From: Actinomycetales bacterium
Lineage (GTDB): Bacteria; Actinomycetota; Actinomycetes; Actinomycetales; Actinomycetaceae
Length of the DNA: 6,744 nt
Direction of reading: 5' to 3'
NCBI GenBank assembly: GCA_022838965.1
Contig: JALHDK010000134.1
Location: forward strand, 5,124 to 11,867
Shown: piece after piece, positions 1 to 5,784 of the stretch
How the letters are laid out: the number at the start of each line of letters is the position of its first letter
Numbering within the stretch: the first letter of the stretch is position 1
Made by a program: the position numbers and the translations under genes
The notes under the pieces: model-generated
Database searches by the model: none
What the model saw: only the letters and a program-made list of their open reading frames with translations
What the model was told of the DNA's origin: nothing

Positions 1-217
1 CGGCGAGCTCGCTCATGCGGAGGAGCCGGTTGGGCGCCTCCGAGAGCATGGCGAGCGTGAAGTAGTCGAAGTGGGTGAGCCCCTCGTCACGCTGCAGCTG
101 GCTGTCCAGCACACCCGGAAGCAGCTCCAGGACCGCGCCGAAGCGCAGCCACGCGGCACGTTCCACCGGGGTCAGCCATCGCACAGCCTCACCCGCCGGC
201 TTGTCTTCGCTGCTCAT
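1..217 (-). CDS. MarR-family transcriptional regulator, N-terminal part (runs off the window)
   Basis: Minus-strand reading frame from the ATG at 217 to the window edge, 72 codons, so the C-terminal half is missing. It starts MSSEDKPAGE and continues through WLTPVERAAWLRFGAVLELL and FDYFTLAMLSEAPNRLLRMS. This is the usual start of MarR proteins: an acidic/variable tip, the 'L...E...W..F......L...LD..L' dimerisation helix, then 'L..FDY..L..L.......R.SELA' leading into the winged helix, which is lost here. An AGGA at 225-228 sits 7 bases before the ATG. The gene is divergent from the oxidoreductase at 327, with a palindrome between them. Known MarR proteins in such pairs repress themselves and the neighbour and let go on ligand binding or thiol oxidation; that role is inferred here. 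No cysteine is visible in the part present. Confidence 0.85.
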   Translation of the reverse strand, partial: MSSEDKPAGEAVRWLTPVERAAWLRFGAVLELLPGVLDSQLQRDEGLTHFDYFTLAMLSEAPNRLLRMSELA

Positions 218-235
218 GAGTGGATCCTACCAACC

Positions 236-251
236 AGTTGCATCTACAACT
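236..251. promoter_or_regulatory. Candidate MarR operator, AGTTG-N6-CAACT
   Basis: A 16-bp inverted repeat (AGTTGCATCTACAACT) with perfect 5-bp arms lies in the 109-bp divergent spacer, 18 bases upstream of the regulator's ATG. Length and TTG/CAA arms fit MarR-type operators. It overlaps the possible -35 of the oxidoreductase promoter, so binding would block that gene and probably the regulator too. A weaker TTG...CAA arrangement is seen at 265-277. Binding by this MarR is inferred from position. Confidence 0.55.
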
Positions 252-266
252 AATCGATGCTACTTT
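238..266 (+). promoter_or_regulatory. Possible sigma-70-type promoter for the oxidoreductase gene
   Basis: TTGCAT (238-243) and TACTTT (261-266) are separated by exactly 17 bases and lie about 60 bases before the start codon at 327. The -10 fits the TAnnnT actinobacterial pattern; the -35 keeps only TTG. This stretch is clearly more AT-rich than its surroundings, as expected for a promoter. The -35 lies inside the palindrome at 236-251. Confidence 0.4.
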
Positions 267-326
267 GCTTGTACCAACAACCATCAGCCCGGCTCGCACC
301 GAACCGGACATCGAGAGGACTCCCCC

Positions 327-914
327 ATGACCAACGTGACCATCTTCGGAGACGGCAACATGGGCACCGCCATCGCGAGCGTGCTCGCCGGGGGCGGCGC
401 CACCGTCGGGCACATCACCACCGAGACGCCCGGCGCCACGGTGACGGGCGACGTCGTCGTCCTGGCCGTCCCCCACCCGGCGCTCGAGGGCATCCTCGCG
501 GCCTACGCCGACCAGTTCGCGGGCAAGGTGATCGTGGACATCACCAACCCGCTGAACTTCGAGACCTTTGACTCGCTGGTGGTCCCGGCGGACTCCTCGG
601 CCGCCGCCGAGCTCGCAGCCCGCCTCCCGGAGTCCACCGTGCTCAAGGCCTTCAACACCAACTTCGCGGCCACGCTGGCCGCCGGGTCGGTCGGGGGGAA
701 TCCCACCACCGTCCTCGTGGCCGGCGATGACGACGACGCCAAGTCCACTCTCATCGCGGCGGTCACCGCTGGCGGCCTGCGGGCGATCGATGCCGGTTCT
801 CTCGCCCGCGCCCGCGAACTCGAGGCACTCGGGTTCCTGCAGATCACGCTCGCAGCGCGGGGTGCGATCGGCTGGACCGGGGGCTTCGCCGTCGTCCCCG
901 GGGACCGGGGATAG
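327..914 (+). CDS. NADPH-dependent F420 reductase-like / NAD(P)-binding oxidoreductase
   Basis: 195 aa. The start is the ATG at 327, preceded by GAGAGGA at 313-319 (7-base spacing); an in-frame ATG at 75 would run through the promoter region and is rejected. The N-terminus forms a Rossmann beta-alpha unit with GDGNMG (residues 8-13), followed by DVVVLAVPH (42-50), DITNPLNF (71-78), KAFNT (107-111) and LVAGDD (130-135). These are hallmarks of the F420H2:NADP+ oxidoreductase / 'NADP oxidoreductase coenzyme F420-dependent' family. Family members move hydride between NADP and F420, but many actinobacterial homologues paired with MarR regulators have no assigned substrate. The stretch between the first Rossmann unit and DVVVLAVP is short, about 20 residues (22-41), and has no arginine of the kind that commonly contacts the NADP 2'-phosphate, so cofactor choice is open. 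Family is confident; exact reaction is not. Likely cytoplasmic and controlled by the divergent MarR. Confidence 0.85.
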   Translation: MTNVTIFGDGNMGTAIASVLAGGGATVGHITTETPGATVTGDVVVLAVPHPALEGILAAYADQFAGKVIVDITNPLNFETFDSLVVPADSSAAAELAARLPESTVLKAFNTNFAATLAAGSVGGNPTTVLVAGDDDDAKSTLIAAVTAGGLRAIDAGSLARARELEALGFLQITLAARGAIGWTGGFAVVPGDRG

Positions 915-924
915 CGCGGATCCT

Positions 925-969
925 CCCTCGGCCGAGGGACCCCGGGTACGGACCCCCCTCGGCCGAGGG
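925..969. terminator. Two copies of a perfect 14-bp palindrome between convergent genes (probable bidirectional terminator)
   Basis: CCCTCGGCCGAGGG occurs at 925-938 and again at 956-969, each followed by ACC, 31 bases apart. Each can fold as a 5-bp CCCTC/GAGGG stem with a GGCC loop; being self-complementary, the two copies can also pair with each other into a longer structure. They lie 10 bases after the stop of the oxidoreductase and 17 bases beyond the stop of the minus-strand gene ending at 987, the right place for a shared terminator. There is no T tract on either side, which is common for proposed terminators in high-GC actinobacteria. Confidence 0.6.
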
Positions 970-986
970 ACCGCCGGTGCCAGCGC

Positions 987-1307
987 TCACAGCGAGGCCG
1001 GATCCACCGTTTCGTACAGGTGGAAGGCCGGCTCCTCGTACGGATGGACGGACAGGACGGCATCCACCACCCGCCGCGCCACCGGACGCTCGCACACCAC
1101 TTCAATACGCTCCTCCACCACCTCCTCCAGCTCCCCAATGCGCCCGATCGCCGGGCGGGCGCCGTCGAGAGGCTCGAACCTCCCGATTCCGGAGGCCGAG
1201 AAGGAGCACGCGCGATAGGCCCCGATCTGACCGGCGCCCGCCTCGGCGGCGGCCAGCCGGACGGCGTCGGCGTGGGTGGTGGGCACGAAAACGACGAGCA
1301 CGATCAC
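987..1307 (-). CDS. YqfO C-terminal / NIF3-associated (CutA1-like fold) small protein
   Basis: 106 aa from a GTG at 1307; a second in-frame GTG at 1301 would give 104 aa, and neither has a strong Shine-Dalgarno. I start here because the family begins with the strand LVVFVP at the extreme N-terminus; the open frame further upstream (to 1421) is low-complexity and crosses the promoter region of the next gene. Motifs: LVVFVPTTHADAV (4-16), GQIGAYRACSFS (26-37), GxGRFxPLxGxxPxIG (40-55), the acidic strand VEERIEVVC (64-72) and HPYEEPAF (88-95). The set matches the domain inserted in YqfO/NIF3 proteins and found alone in many bacteria, structurally similar to the PII/CutA1 fold. The molecular role of the stand-alone proteins is not established; metal or ligand binding is a guess. 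It is convergent with the oxidoreductase and divergent from the ABC ATPase. Confidence 0.8.
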   Translation of the reverse strand: MIVLVVFVPTTHADAVRLAAAEAGAGQIGAYRACSFSASGIGRFEPLDGARPAIGRIGELEEVVEERIEVVCERPVARRVVDAVLSVHPYEEPAFHLYETVDPASL

Positions 1308-1444
1308 CCGGCCAGACTCGCACGGATCAGGTGAGCCTTGCCTGCCTATCCGGGCAGCGGCCGCTCGGCTACGCTGCGTCCTGGCGAGCGCGCACGCCGC
1401 GCCGCGTGCACGCCCGCGCACGGGCGAACGCGGAGGTGCCGGCC
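1308..1444. promoter_or_regulatory. Divergent intergenic region with a weak DtxR/IdeR-like box and an inverted repeat
   Basis: This spacer separates the small minus-strand gene from the ABC operon and should carry both promoters. AGGTGAGCCTTGCCT (1329-1343) matches 11 of 15 core positions of the iron-box pattern AGGTTAGGCTAACCT, but its arms are only partly symmetric. It is followed by CTGCC-N6-GGCAG (1342-1357), a perfect 5-bp inverted repeat that could be an operator. A TAnnnT hexamer (TACGCT, 1370-1375) is a possible -10 for the ABC genes, with no good -35. The Shine-Dalgarno of the ATPase, GGAGGT, is at 1432-1437. All regulatory readings are tentative. Confidence 0.3.
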
Positions 1445-2320
1445 ATGGAGGCCATCGAGACAGCCGGTCTCACCAAACACTTCGGCCGTGTCCACGCGCT
1501 CGAGGACCTGGACCTGGCCGTCCACGCGGGCGAGATCTTCGGATTCCTGGGACCGAACGGTGCCGGCAAGTCCACCACGATCCGCCTCCTCCTCGGTCTG
1601 ATCCGCCCCACGCGCGGCCGCGCCACCATCCTGGGCATCCCGGTGGGGGACGTGGAGCGGGCGCACCGGCACGTGGGGTACGTCCCGGGCGACGTGGCGC
1701 TGTGGCCGCAGCTCACCGGATCCGAGACCCTCGAACTGCTCGGCAACATCGCCGGCCACACCGACCGCCGCTTCCGCGACGAGCTGACCCAGCGCCTCGA
1801 ACTCGATCCCTCCACCCGCATGCGGTCCTACTCGAAGGGGAACCGCCAGAAGGTGGCACTCGTCGCGGCGCTGATGGGACACCCGGACGTCCTGCTGCTC
1901 GACGAGCCCACGGCCGGCCTCGACCCCCTCATGGAGGCGGAGTTCCAGGCGATCATCCGGGAAGGCAGCGCGCGCGGCCAGACCGTGCTGCTCTCCTCCC
2001 ACATCCTGAGCGAGGTGCAGGACCTCTGCGACCGCGTGGCCATCCTCCGCGCGGGCCGGCTGGTGGAGGTTGCGGCCCTGGACGAGCTGCGCCGGCTCGG
2101 GTCTCCCATCCTCGAGGTGGTGGTGGCAGGCCCTCCACCGGTGTTCGACGACGTCGCCGGCGTGACAGCCGTCGAGGCGGTGCCCGGCGTGGCGGGCGGG
2201 TATCGCATCACGGTCACCGGTCCGCAGGCGCCCGTGCTTGCCCGGCTCGCGGACGTGGACGTCGTGAGGCTGCGGACGGTGGAGCCCAGCCTCGAAGAGA
2301 TCTTCCTCGCGTACTACTGA
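1445..2320 (+). CDS. ABC transporter ATP-binding protein, antibiotic/drug-exporter type
   Basis: 291 aa from the ATG at 1445, seven bases after GGAGGT (1432-1437); the longer in-frame extension back to 977 is arginine/proline-rich, antisense to another gene, and rejected. Nucleotide-binding domain: A-loop region TKHFG (10-14), Walker A GPNGAGKST (36-44), signature YSKGNRQKVAL (129-139), Walker B plus catalytic Glu LLLDEP (150-155), D-loop GLDP (158-161), H-loop SSH (183-185). At the usual Q-loop position the sequence is GYVPGDVALWPQLTG (78-92), with Gly82 where most ABC ATPases have Gln; this substitution is familiar from ATPases paired with TnrB-like permeases. Residues ~210-291 form the C-terminal domain ending EPSLEEIFLAYY, typical of DrrA/CcmA-like ATPases. 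It drives export through the permease that begins one base after its stop. Substrate unknown; polyketide-like or other amphipathic molecules are likely by family. Confidence 0.92.
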   Translation: MEAIETAGLTKHFGRVHALEDLDLAVHAGEIFGFLGPNGAGKSTTIRLLLGLIRPTRGRATILGIPVGDVERAHRHVGYVPGDVALWPQLTGSETLELLGNIAGHTDRRFRDELTQRLELDPSTRMRSYSKGNRQKVALVAALMGHPDVLLLDEPTAGLDPLMEAEFQAIIREGSARGQTVLLSSHILSEVQDLCDRVAILRAGRLVEVAALDELRRLGSPILEVVVAGPPPVFDDVAGVTAVEAVPGVAGGYRITVTGPQAPVLARLADVDVVRLRTVEPSLEEIFLAYY

Positions 2321-2321
2321 T

Positions 2322-3914
2322 ATGGCTACACCCACCGCCGCCGTCGCCCGCCTCACGCTGCGCCTCCTGCGGCGCGGGTTCCTCGCCGTCGCGTTCGGCG
2401 TGGCGGCCTACCTGGTGATCGAGATCGTCTCGTTCACCCAGGGCTACCCGGACGAGGCCTCCCGGGCCTACCTCGAGGTGTGGGGCCGCGACCCGACCAT
2501 CCGCGTCATCTCCGGGCCCCCGACGGCGGTCACCACCCTCGGCGGGTTCGCGATCTGGGACGCAGGCTGGATCCTGCAGACCATCATCGGCGCGTGGGCG
2601 ATCACCGCCACCACCCGACTCCTCCGCGGGGACGAGGACGCGGGCCGGGCCGAGGTGGTGCTCGCCGGCCCGGTGATGCCCGCAAGGCAGCTCCGGGCAC
2701 AGCTGGGGGTGCTGGTGGCGGCATGCCTGGCGCTCGGCGCGGTGGTGACGGCCACGTTCCTCGTGGGCGGCGCGCAGCCAGCCGGGTCGGTCGCCATCGG
2801 TGGAGCGTTCGCCGCGTTCGGGGGGACCGCCGTGGGGATCGCGGCCGTGACCTCCCAACTGTGGGACACGCGCGGACGGGCTGTCGGCATGGCCGCGCTC
2901 GCGCTGGGGCTCGCCCTGCTCCTGCGCATGGTGTCCCTGAGCGGGGACGCGCGCGCCTGGGTGGCATGGCTGACCCCGTACGGCTGGACGGACACCCTGA
3001 GGTCATTCGGGGACAACCGCTGGCCGGTCCTGCTCGTCCCGGCGGCTGTGATCACGGGCTTGGGGGTGGCGGCGGGGCTGTTGCGGCGCCGGCGGGACGC
3101 GGCGGCCGGCGTGCTGGCCGCGGAACGGACGCCGCGCTCCCGCGCCGCGCTGCTCGGGAGCCCGCTCGCGTTCGCGTGGCGGTCCAACGCCCGCGCGCTC
3201 CTCGCGTGGGCCGGCGGACTGGCGGTGTGGAGCGCCGGCATCGGGGCGCTCGTGCCCACCTTCACCACCAGCCTCGAGAACGACCCTGCCTTCACGGACA
3301 TCCTCGCCATGCTCGGGATGGATGCCACGGACATCACCCGCGGGTTCGCCGGCCTGATGGGGACGATCCTCGGGCTCGTGGTGGCGATCTACGCCGCCTT
3401 CCGGCTGGGAGCCGTGCGTTCAGAGGAGTCCTCCGGACGTGCGGAGCAGGTGCTGGTTCGGCCCGTGCCGCGGTGGCGGTGGCTGGGGGGCCACGTGCTG
3501 GGCCTGGTGGTGTCGGTGGTGGTGCTGCTCGCCGTCGCCGCCGGCATGGCGTGGCTGGGGGGCGCGGCGGCGGGCGGCGGCTTCGCCGCAGCCGACATCT
3601 TCGGGGCGCTGTTCAACACCCTCCCGGCGGTGCTGGTGTTCGCGGGGGTGGGAGTGGGCGTGTTCGGCGTCGCGCCGCGGCTGACCGTCCCGCTCGGGGT
3701 GAGCCTCCCCGTGGTCTCCTACCTCCTGGGGGTGGCCGGGCCGCTGCTGGACTGGCCGGAATGGGTACTCGCCATCTCCCCTCTGCACCACCTCGCCGCG
3801 GTGCCGGTGGAACCCTTCGCGTGGCCGGCCGCCTTCGCACTGGCCGGCGTGGCGGTGGCGACGACGGCGGCGGGCGTCGTCGCGTTCTCGCGGCGCGACC
3901 TCGTGGGGGCGTGA
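2322..3914 (+). CDS. ABC transporter permease, TnrB-like 'exporter of polyketide antibiotics'
   Basis: 530 aa; ATG one base after the ATPase stop, without a clear Shine-Dalgarno of its own, so translation is probably coupled. About twelve hydrophobic segments in two halves of six. The halves are a visible internal duplication: GRAEVVLAGPV (108-118) in the cytoplasmic loop of half one matches GRAEQVLVRPV (372-382) in half two, and WLTPYGWTDTLRSFGDNRW (216-234) lines up with ISPLHHLAAVPVEPFAW (485-501), both offset by ~265 residues. This fused architecture and length match the COG3559 family found with tetronasin-type exporters, in which one polypeptide supplies both transmembrane domains and pairs with a dimer of the upstream ATPase. 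A charged linker (RRRRDAAAG, 255-263) joins the halves. Expected in the cytoplasmic membrane exporting an antibiotic, lipid or toxic compound; no biosynthetic gene is nearby to name the cargo. Confidence 0.88.
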   Translation: MATPTAAVARLTLRLLRRGFLAVAFGVAAYLVIEIVSFTQGYPDEASRAYLEVWGRDPTIRVISGPPTAVTTLGGFAIWDAGWILQTIIGAWAITATTRLLRGDEDAGRAEVVLAGPVMPARQLRAQLGVLVAACLALGAVVTATFLVGGAQPAGSVAIGGAFAAFGGTAVGIAAVTSQLWDTRGRAVGMAALALGLALLLRMVSLSGDARAWVAWLTPYGWTDTLRSFGDNRWPVLLVPAAVITGLGVAAGLLRRRRDAAAGVLAAERTPRSRAALLGSPLAFAWRSNARALLAWAGGLAVWSAGIGALVPTFTTSLENDPAFTDILAMLGMDATDITRGFAGLMGTILGLVVAIYAAFRLGAVRSEESSGRAEQVLVRPVPRWRWLGGHVLGLVVSVVVLLAVAAGMAWLGGAAAGGGFAAADIFGALFNTLPAVLVFAGVGVGVFGVAPRLTVPLGVSLPVVSYLLGVAGPLLDWPEWVLAISPLHHLAAVPVEPFAWPAAFALAGVAVATTAAGVVAFSRRDLVGA

Positions 3915-3917
3915 GGG

Positions 3918-3983
3918 CCTGGGGGGCCCCATCTCCCCCAGGGACGTGAGACTGGCTGGCGTCCGTGGGCATTCTCACGTCCC
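3918..3983. terminator. Two overlapping hairpins between convergent ABC operons
   Basis: Hairpin A: CCTGGGGG (3918-3925) pairs with CCCCCAGG (3935-3942), 8-bp stem, 9-base loop, starting 4 bases after the permease stop. Hairpin B: GGGACGTGAGA (3941-3951) pairs with TCTCACGTCCC (3973-3983), perfect 11-bp stem, 21-base loop. They share bases 3941-3942, so both full stems cannot form at once. No T tract follows on either strand. Placement between convergent genes favours a bidirectional terminator. Confidence 0.55.
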
Positions 3984-3993
3984 CACGGCCACA

Positions 3994-4021
3994 ACAGCCC
4001 GCGCCCCACAGCCCGCGCCCC
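3994..4021. repeat. 14-bp tandem duplication in the convergent intergenic region
   Basis: ACAGCCCGCGCCCC occurs twice head to tail (3994-4007 and 4008-4021). A flanking 10-mer CCCCACGGCC is also repeated at 3981-3990 and 4018-4027. Together they make a short low-complexity block just downstream of the hairpins. No function is evident; replication slippage in GC-rich DNA is the simplest source. The rest of the spacer (to 4072) shows only generic GC-rich palindromes. Confidence 0.6.
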
Positions 4022-4072
4022 ACGGCCGGGTGACGTGCCGGCGCCAGCTCCGGGCCTGCCGCCGCGGCGCAC

Positions 4073-4903
4073 CTACCGCAGGAACAGCGCGCGCAGCCGG
4101 CCGGTGGTCAGCCAGAGGCCCAGTACGGTCATCACCACGAAGTAACCCACGTGCACCGGGGTGAGCGCGGTGAACACCCCCACCGAGAGCTGGCGCATGA
4201 GTTCGATCCCGTGCCACAGCGGCATCACCTTCACGAACCACTGGATCGGCTCCGGGTAGACGCTGATGGGGTAGAGCGTGGAGGACAGCAGGAACATCGG
4301 CAGCATGAAGAAGTTGATGACGTCCATCTGCTGGAAGGTCTTCATGAAGCTCGTGACGCCCATCCCGAAGCTCGCGAACCCGAACGCCACCAGCACCGCC
4401 GCCGGGATCATCAGCAACGCCCAGGCCCCGCTCACGATGCCGAATCCGTACAGCACCGCCATGAACCCGAGCGCGTAGAGGAATCCCCGGAGGAGCGCCA
4501 TGAAGATCTCGCCGATCGCCACGTCCAGGGGACCGAGCGAGGTGGACAGCATCCCCTGGTAGAGCTTCGCGAAGTGCATCTTGAAGAACACGTTCCAGGT
4601 GGAGTCGTAGATCGCCCCGTTCATGGCGGAGGTGGCGAGCAGCGCGGGCGCGATGTACGCCACGTACGCGATCTCCTGCCCATCCGGTCCCGTCACCGAG
4701 CCGATCAGTCCGCCCAGGCCGAAGCCCATCGCCATCAGGTAGAACACCGGCTCGAAGAATCCCGAGAGGAGGATCATCCAGTTCTGGGCGAGGATCACCT
4801 TGAAGCCGCGTTCGATGACCGAGCGGGCGTTCCCGGAGTACAGGCCGCGCAGCGGCCGGTTCTGCCGCTGCAGGCGCTCGAGGATCTCCACGGAGGTGCT
4901 CAT
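4073..4903 (-). CDS. ABC-2 type transporter permease (second permease of the operon)
   Basis: 276 aa. The ATG at 4903 overlaps the stop of the upstream permease as ATGA, and GGAGG (4912-4916) lies 8 bases before it inside the upstream gene; an in-frame extension to 5413 is a shadow of that gene. A ~38-residue cytoplasmic N-terminus is followed by about six membrane segments: roughly 41-66, 82-96, 132-155, 160-184, 196-212 and 250-268. ABC2_membrane features: EPVFYLMAMGFGLG (51-64), APALLATSAM (85-94), the amphipathic FAKLYQGMLSTSLGPLDVAI region (111-130) and LPMFLLSSTLYPISVYPEPI (201-220) followed by PLWHGIELMR (228-237). It resembles NodJ/DrrB-type permeases. It is a paralogue of its partner (LYLFAMGVGLG and PVWHGTELAR there), so the two probably form a heterodimeric channel. 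Substrate unknown. Confidence 0.9.
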   Translation of the reverse strand: MSTSVEILERLQRQNRPLRGLYSGNARSVIERGFKVILAQNWMILLSGFFEPVFYLMAMGFGLGGLIGSVTGPDGQEIAYVAYIAPALLATSAMNGAIYDSTWNVFFKMHFAKLYQGMLSTSLGPLDVAIGEIFMALLRGFLYALGFMAVLYGFGIVSGAWALLMIPAAVLVAFGFASFGMGVTSFMKTFQQMDVINFFMLPMFLLSSTLYPISVYPEPIQWFVKVMPLWHGIELMRQLSVGVFTALTPVHVGYFVVMTVLGLWLTTGRLRALFLR

Positions 4904-5769
4904 TCGTTCAGCCTCCGCCGGTAGTTCCGCGTGGAGAGCCACATCCCGGCCACCACCAGTCCCACGAGGTAGGCAAGGTGGACCACGACCATCCCGGGCG
5001 CCAGGTCGCGGCCGTAGTTCGCGACACGCGCCAGCTCGGTGCCATGCCAGACCGGGGAGAGCCATCCGATCCACCGCAGGTACACCGGCATGGCGGTGAG
5101 CTCGAAGAACGTGCCGGCGAACAGGAACATGGGCATCACCACGAAGCGCTGGATGAACGCGAACTGGAAGCCCTCCTCCCGCAGCGTCGCGGAATACGCC
5201 TGCAGCGGCGCTCCGAAGGCGAGGGCGGACAGCGCCCCGACGGGAATCGCGAGCCAGGACCACCCGCTCCGGCTGGCGCCGAACAGCTGCATCAGCACCC
5301 AGAAGACCGACGCCTGCGCCAGGAACCGGAACGAGACGGCGAGGAGGTGGCCGACGGCGATCTGCCCGGGTGTGAGTGGCGAGGCCAGCGGACCGTAGTA
5401 GATCCGCTGCCACTTGAAGCCGCTCATCACCGGGTAGGTGAGTTCACCCCCGGCGGTCATCACCGCCGTCGACACCAGCAGCGCCGGCGCCACGAACGTG
5501 AGGTACGGAACGCCGTCGATCGTGCCGGCGTTGGCGTCGACGACGGCGCCCAGACCCACCCCCATGGCGAAGAGGTAGAGGAGGGGCTGGCCGACGTCGT
5601 AGACAAGGACCGGCCAGCCGTATCCGCGCATCTGCCGCAGGACGTGTTCGGTGAAGTACCACCAGCCCCGGGCGCGGGCGCGCGTCGCCTGCACCCCGGG
5701 CGCGGGCGCGGTGCCGGTGTAGACCAGCCGGTTGGTGTCCTCCAGCGCGCCGGGAGCGACGTCAGTCAA
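4900..5769 (-). CDS. ABC-2 type transporter permease (first permease of the operon)
   Basis: 289 aa. No ATG or GTG suits the start; TTG at 5769 is chosen because AAGGAG lies just upstream with about 6 bases spacing and the frame begins MTDVAPGALEDTN. Its stop overlaps the next gene's ATG by 4 bases. After a ~40-residue hydrophilic arm come about six membrane segments, with family landmarks QPLLYLFAMGVGLG (61-74), APALLVSTAVM (94-104), YGPLASPLTPGQIAVGHLL (125-143), MFLFAGTFFELTAMPVY (214-230) and LSPVWHGTELAR (237-248). It ends in a basic cytoplasmic tail, RNYRRRLNE. It lies 15 bases downstream of the stop of the ATPase C-terminal fragment at 5785, as in ATPase-permease-permease operons with NodI/DrrA-like ATPases. 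Role: export across the cytoplasmic membrane, cargo unknown. Confidence 0.9.
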   Translation of the reverse strand: MTDVAPGALEDTNRLVYTGTAPAPGVQATRARARGWWYFTEHVLRQMRGYGWPVLVYDVGQPLLYLFAMGVGLGAVVDANAGTIDGVPYLTFVAPALLVSTAVMTAGGELTYPVMSGFKWQRIYYGPLASPLTPGQIAVGHLLAVSFRFLAQASVFWVLMQLFGASRSGWSWLAIPVGALSALAFGAPLQAYSATLREEGFQFAFIQRFVVMPMFLFAGTFFELTAMPVYLRWIGWLSPVWHGTELARVANYGRDLAPGMVVVHLAYLVGLVVAGMWLSTRNYRRRLNE

Positions 5770-5784
5770 TGAGACTCCTTCCGG

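Noticed and set aside
75..326. 84-codon extension of the oxidoreductase and the short frame at 71-253
   Set aside because: Both lie antisense to the MarR gene and across the AT-rich promoter/operator; the ATG at 327 has a clear RBS and starts the Rossmann fold.
977..1444. 156-codon N-terminal extension of the exporter ATPase
   Set aside because: Arg/Pro-rich, antisense to the YqfO-like gene and across the promoter region; the ATG at 1445 has a well-placed GGAGGT and begins exactly where the ATPase family does.
2214..3949. Other long open frames on both strands over the TnrB-like permease
   Set aside because: Low-complexity Gly/Arg/Pro/His composition and no start signals; the 530-aa frame has family motifs, membrane segments and coupling to the ATPase.
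3994..4027. CRISPR-like or satellite repeat
   Set aside because: Only two adjacent 14-bp copies with no spacers and no cas genes; best seen as slippage.
4151..5772. Long plus-strand open frames (257 and 264 aa) opposite the two permeases
   Set aside because: Rich in His/Glu/Arg with no recognisable domain; they are antisense shadows of conserved ABC-2 permease genes in high-GC DNA.
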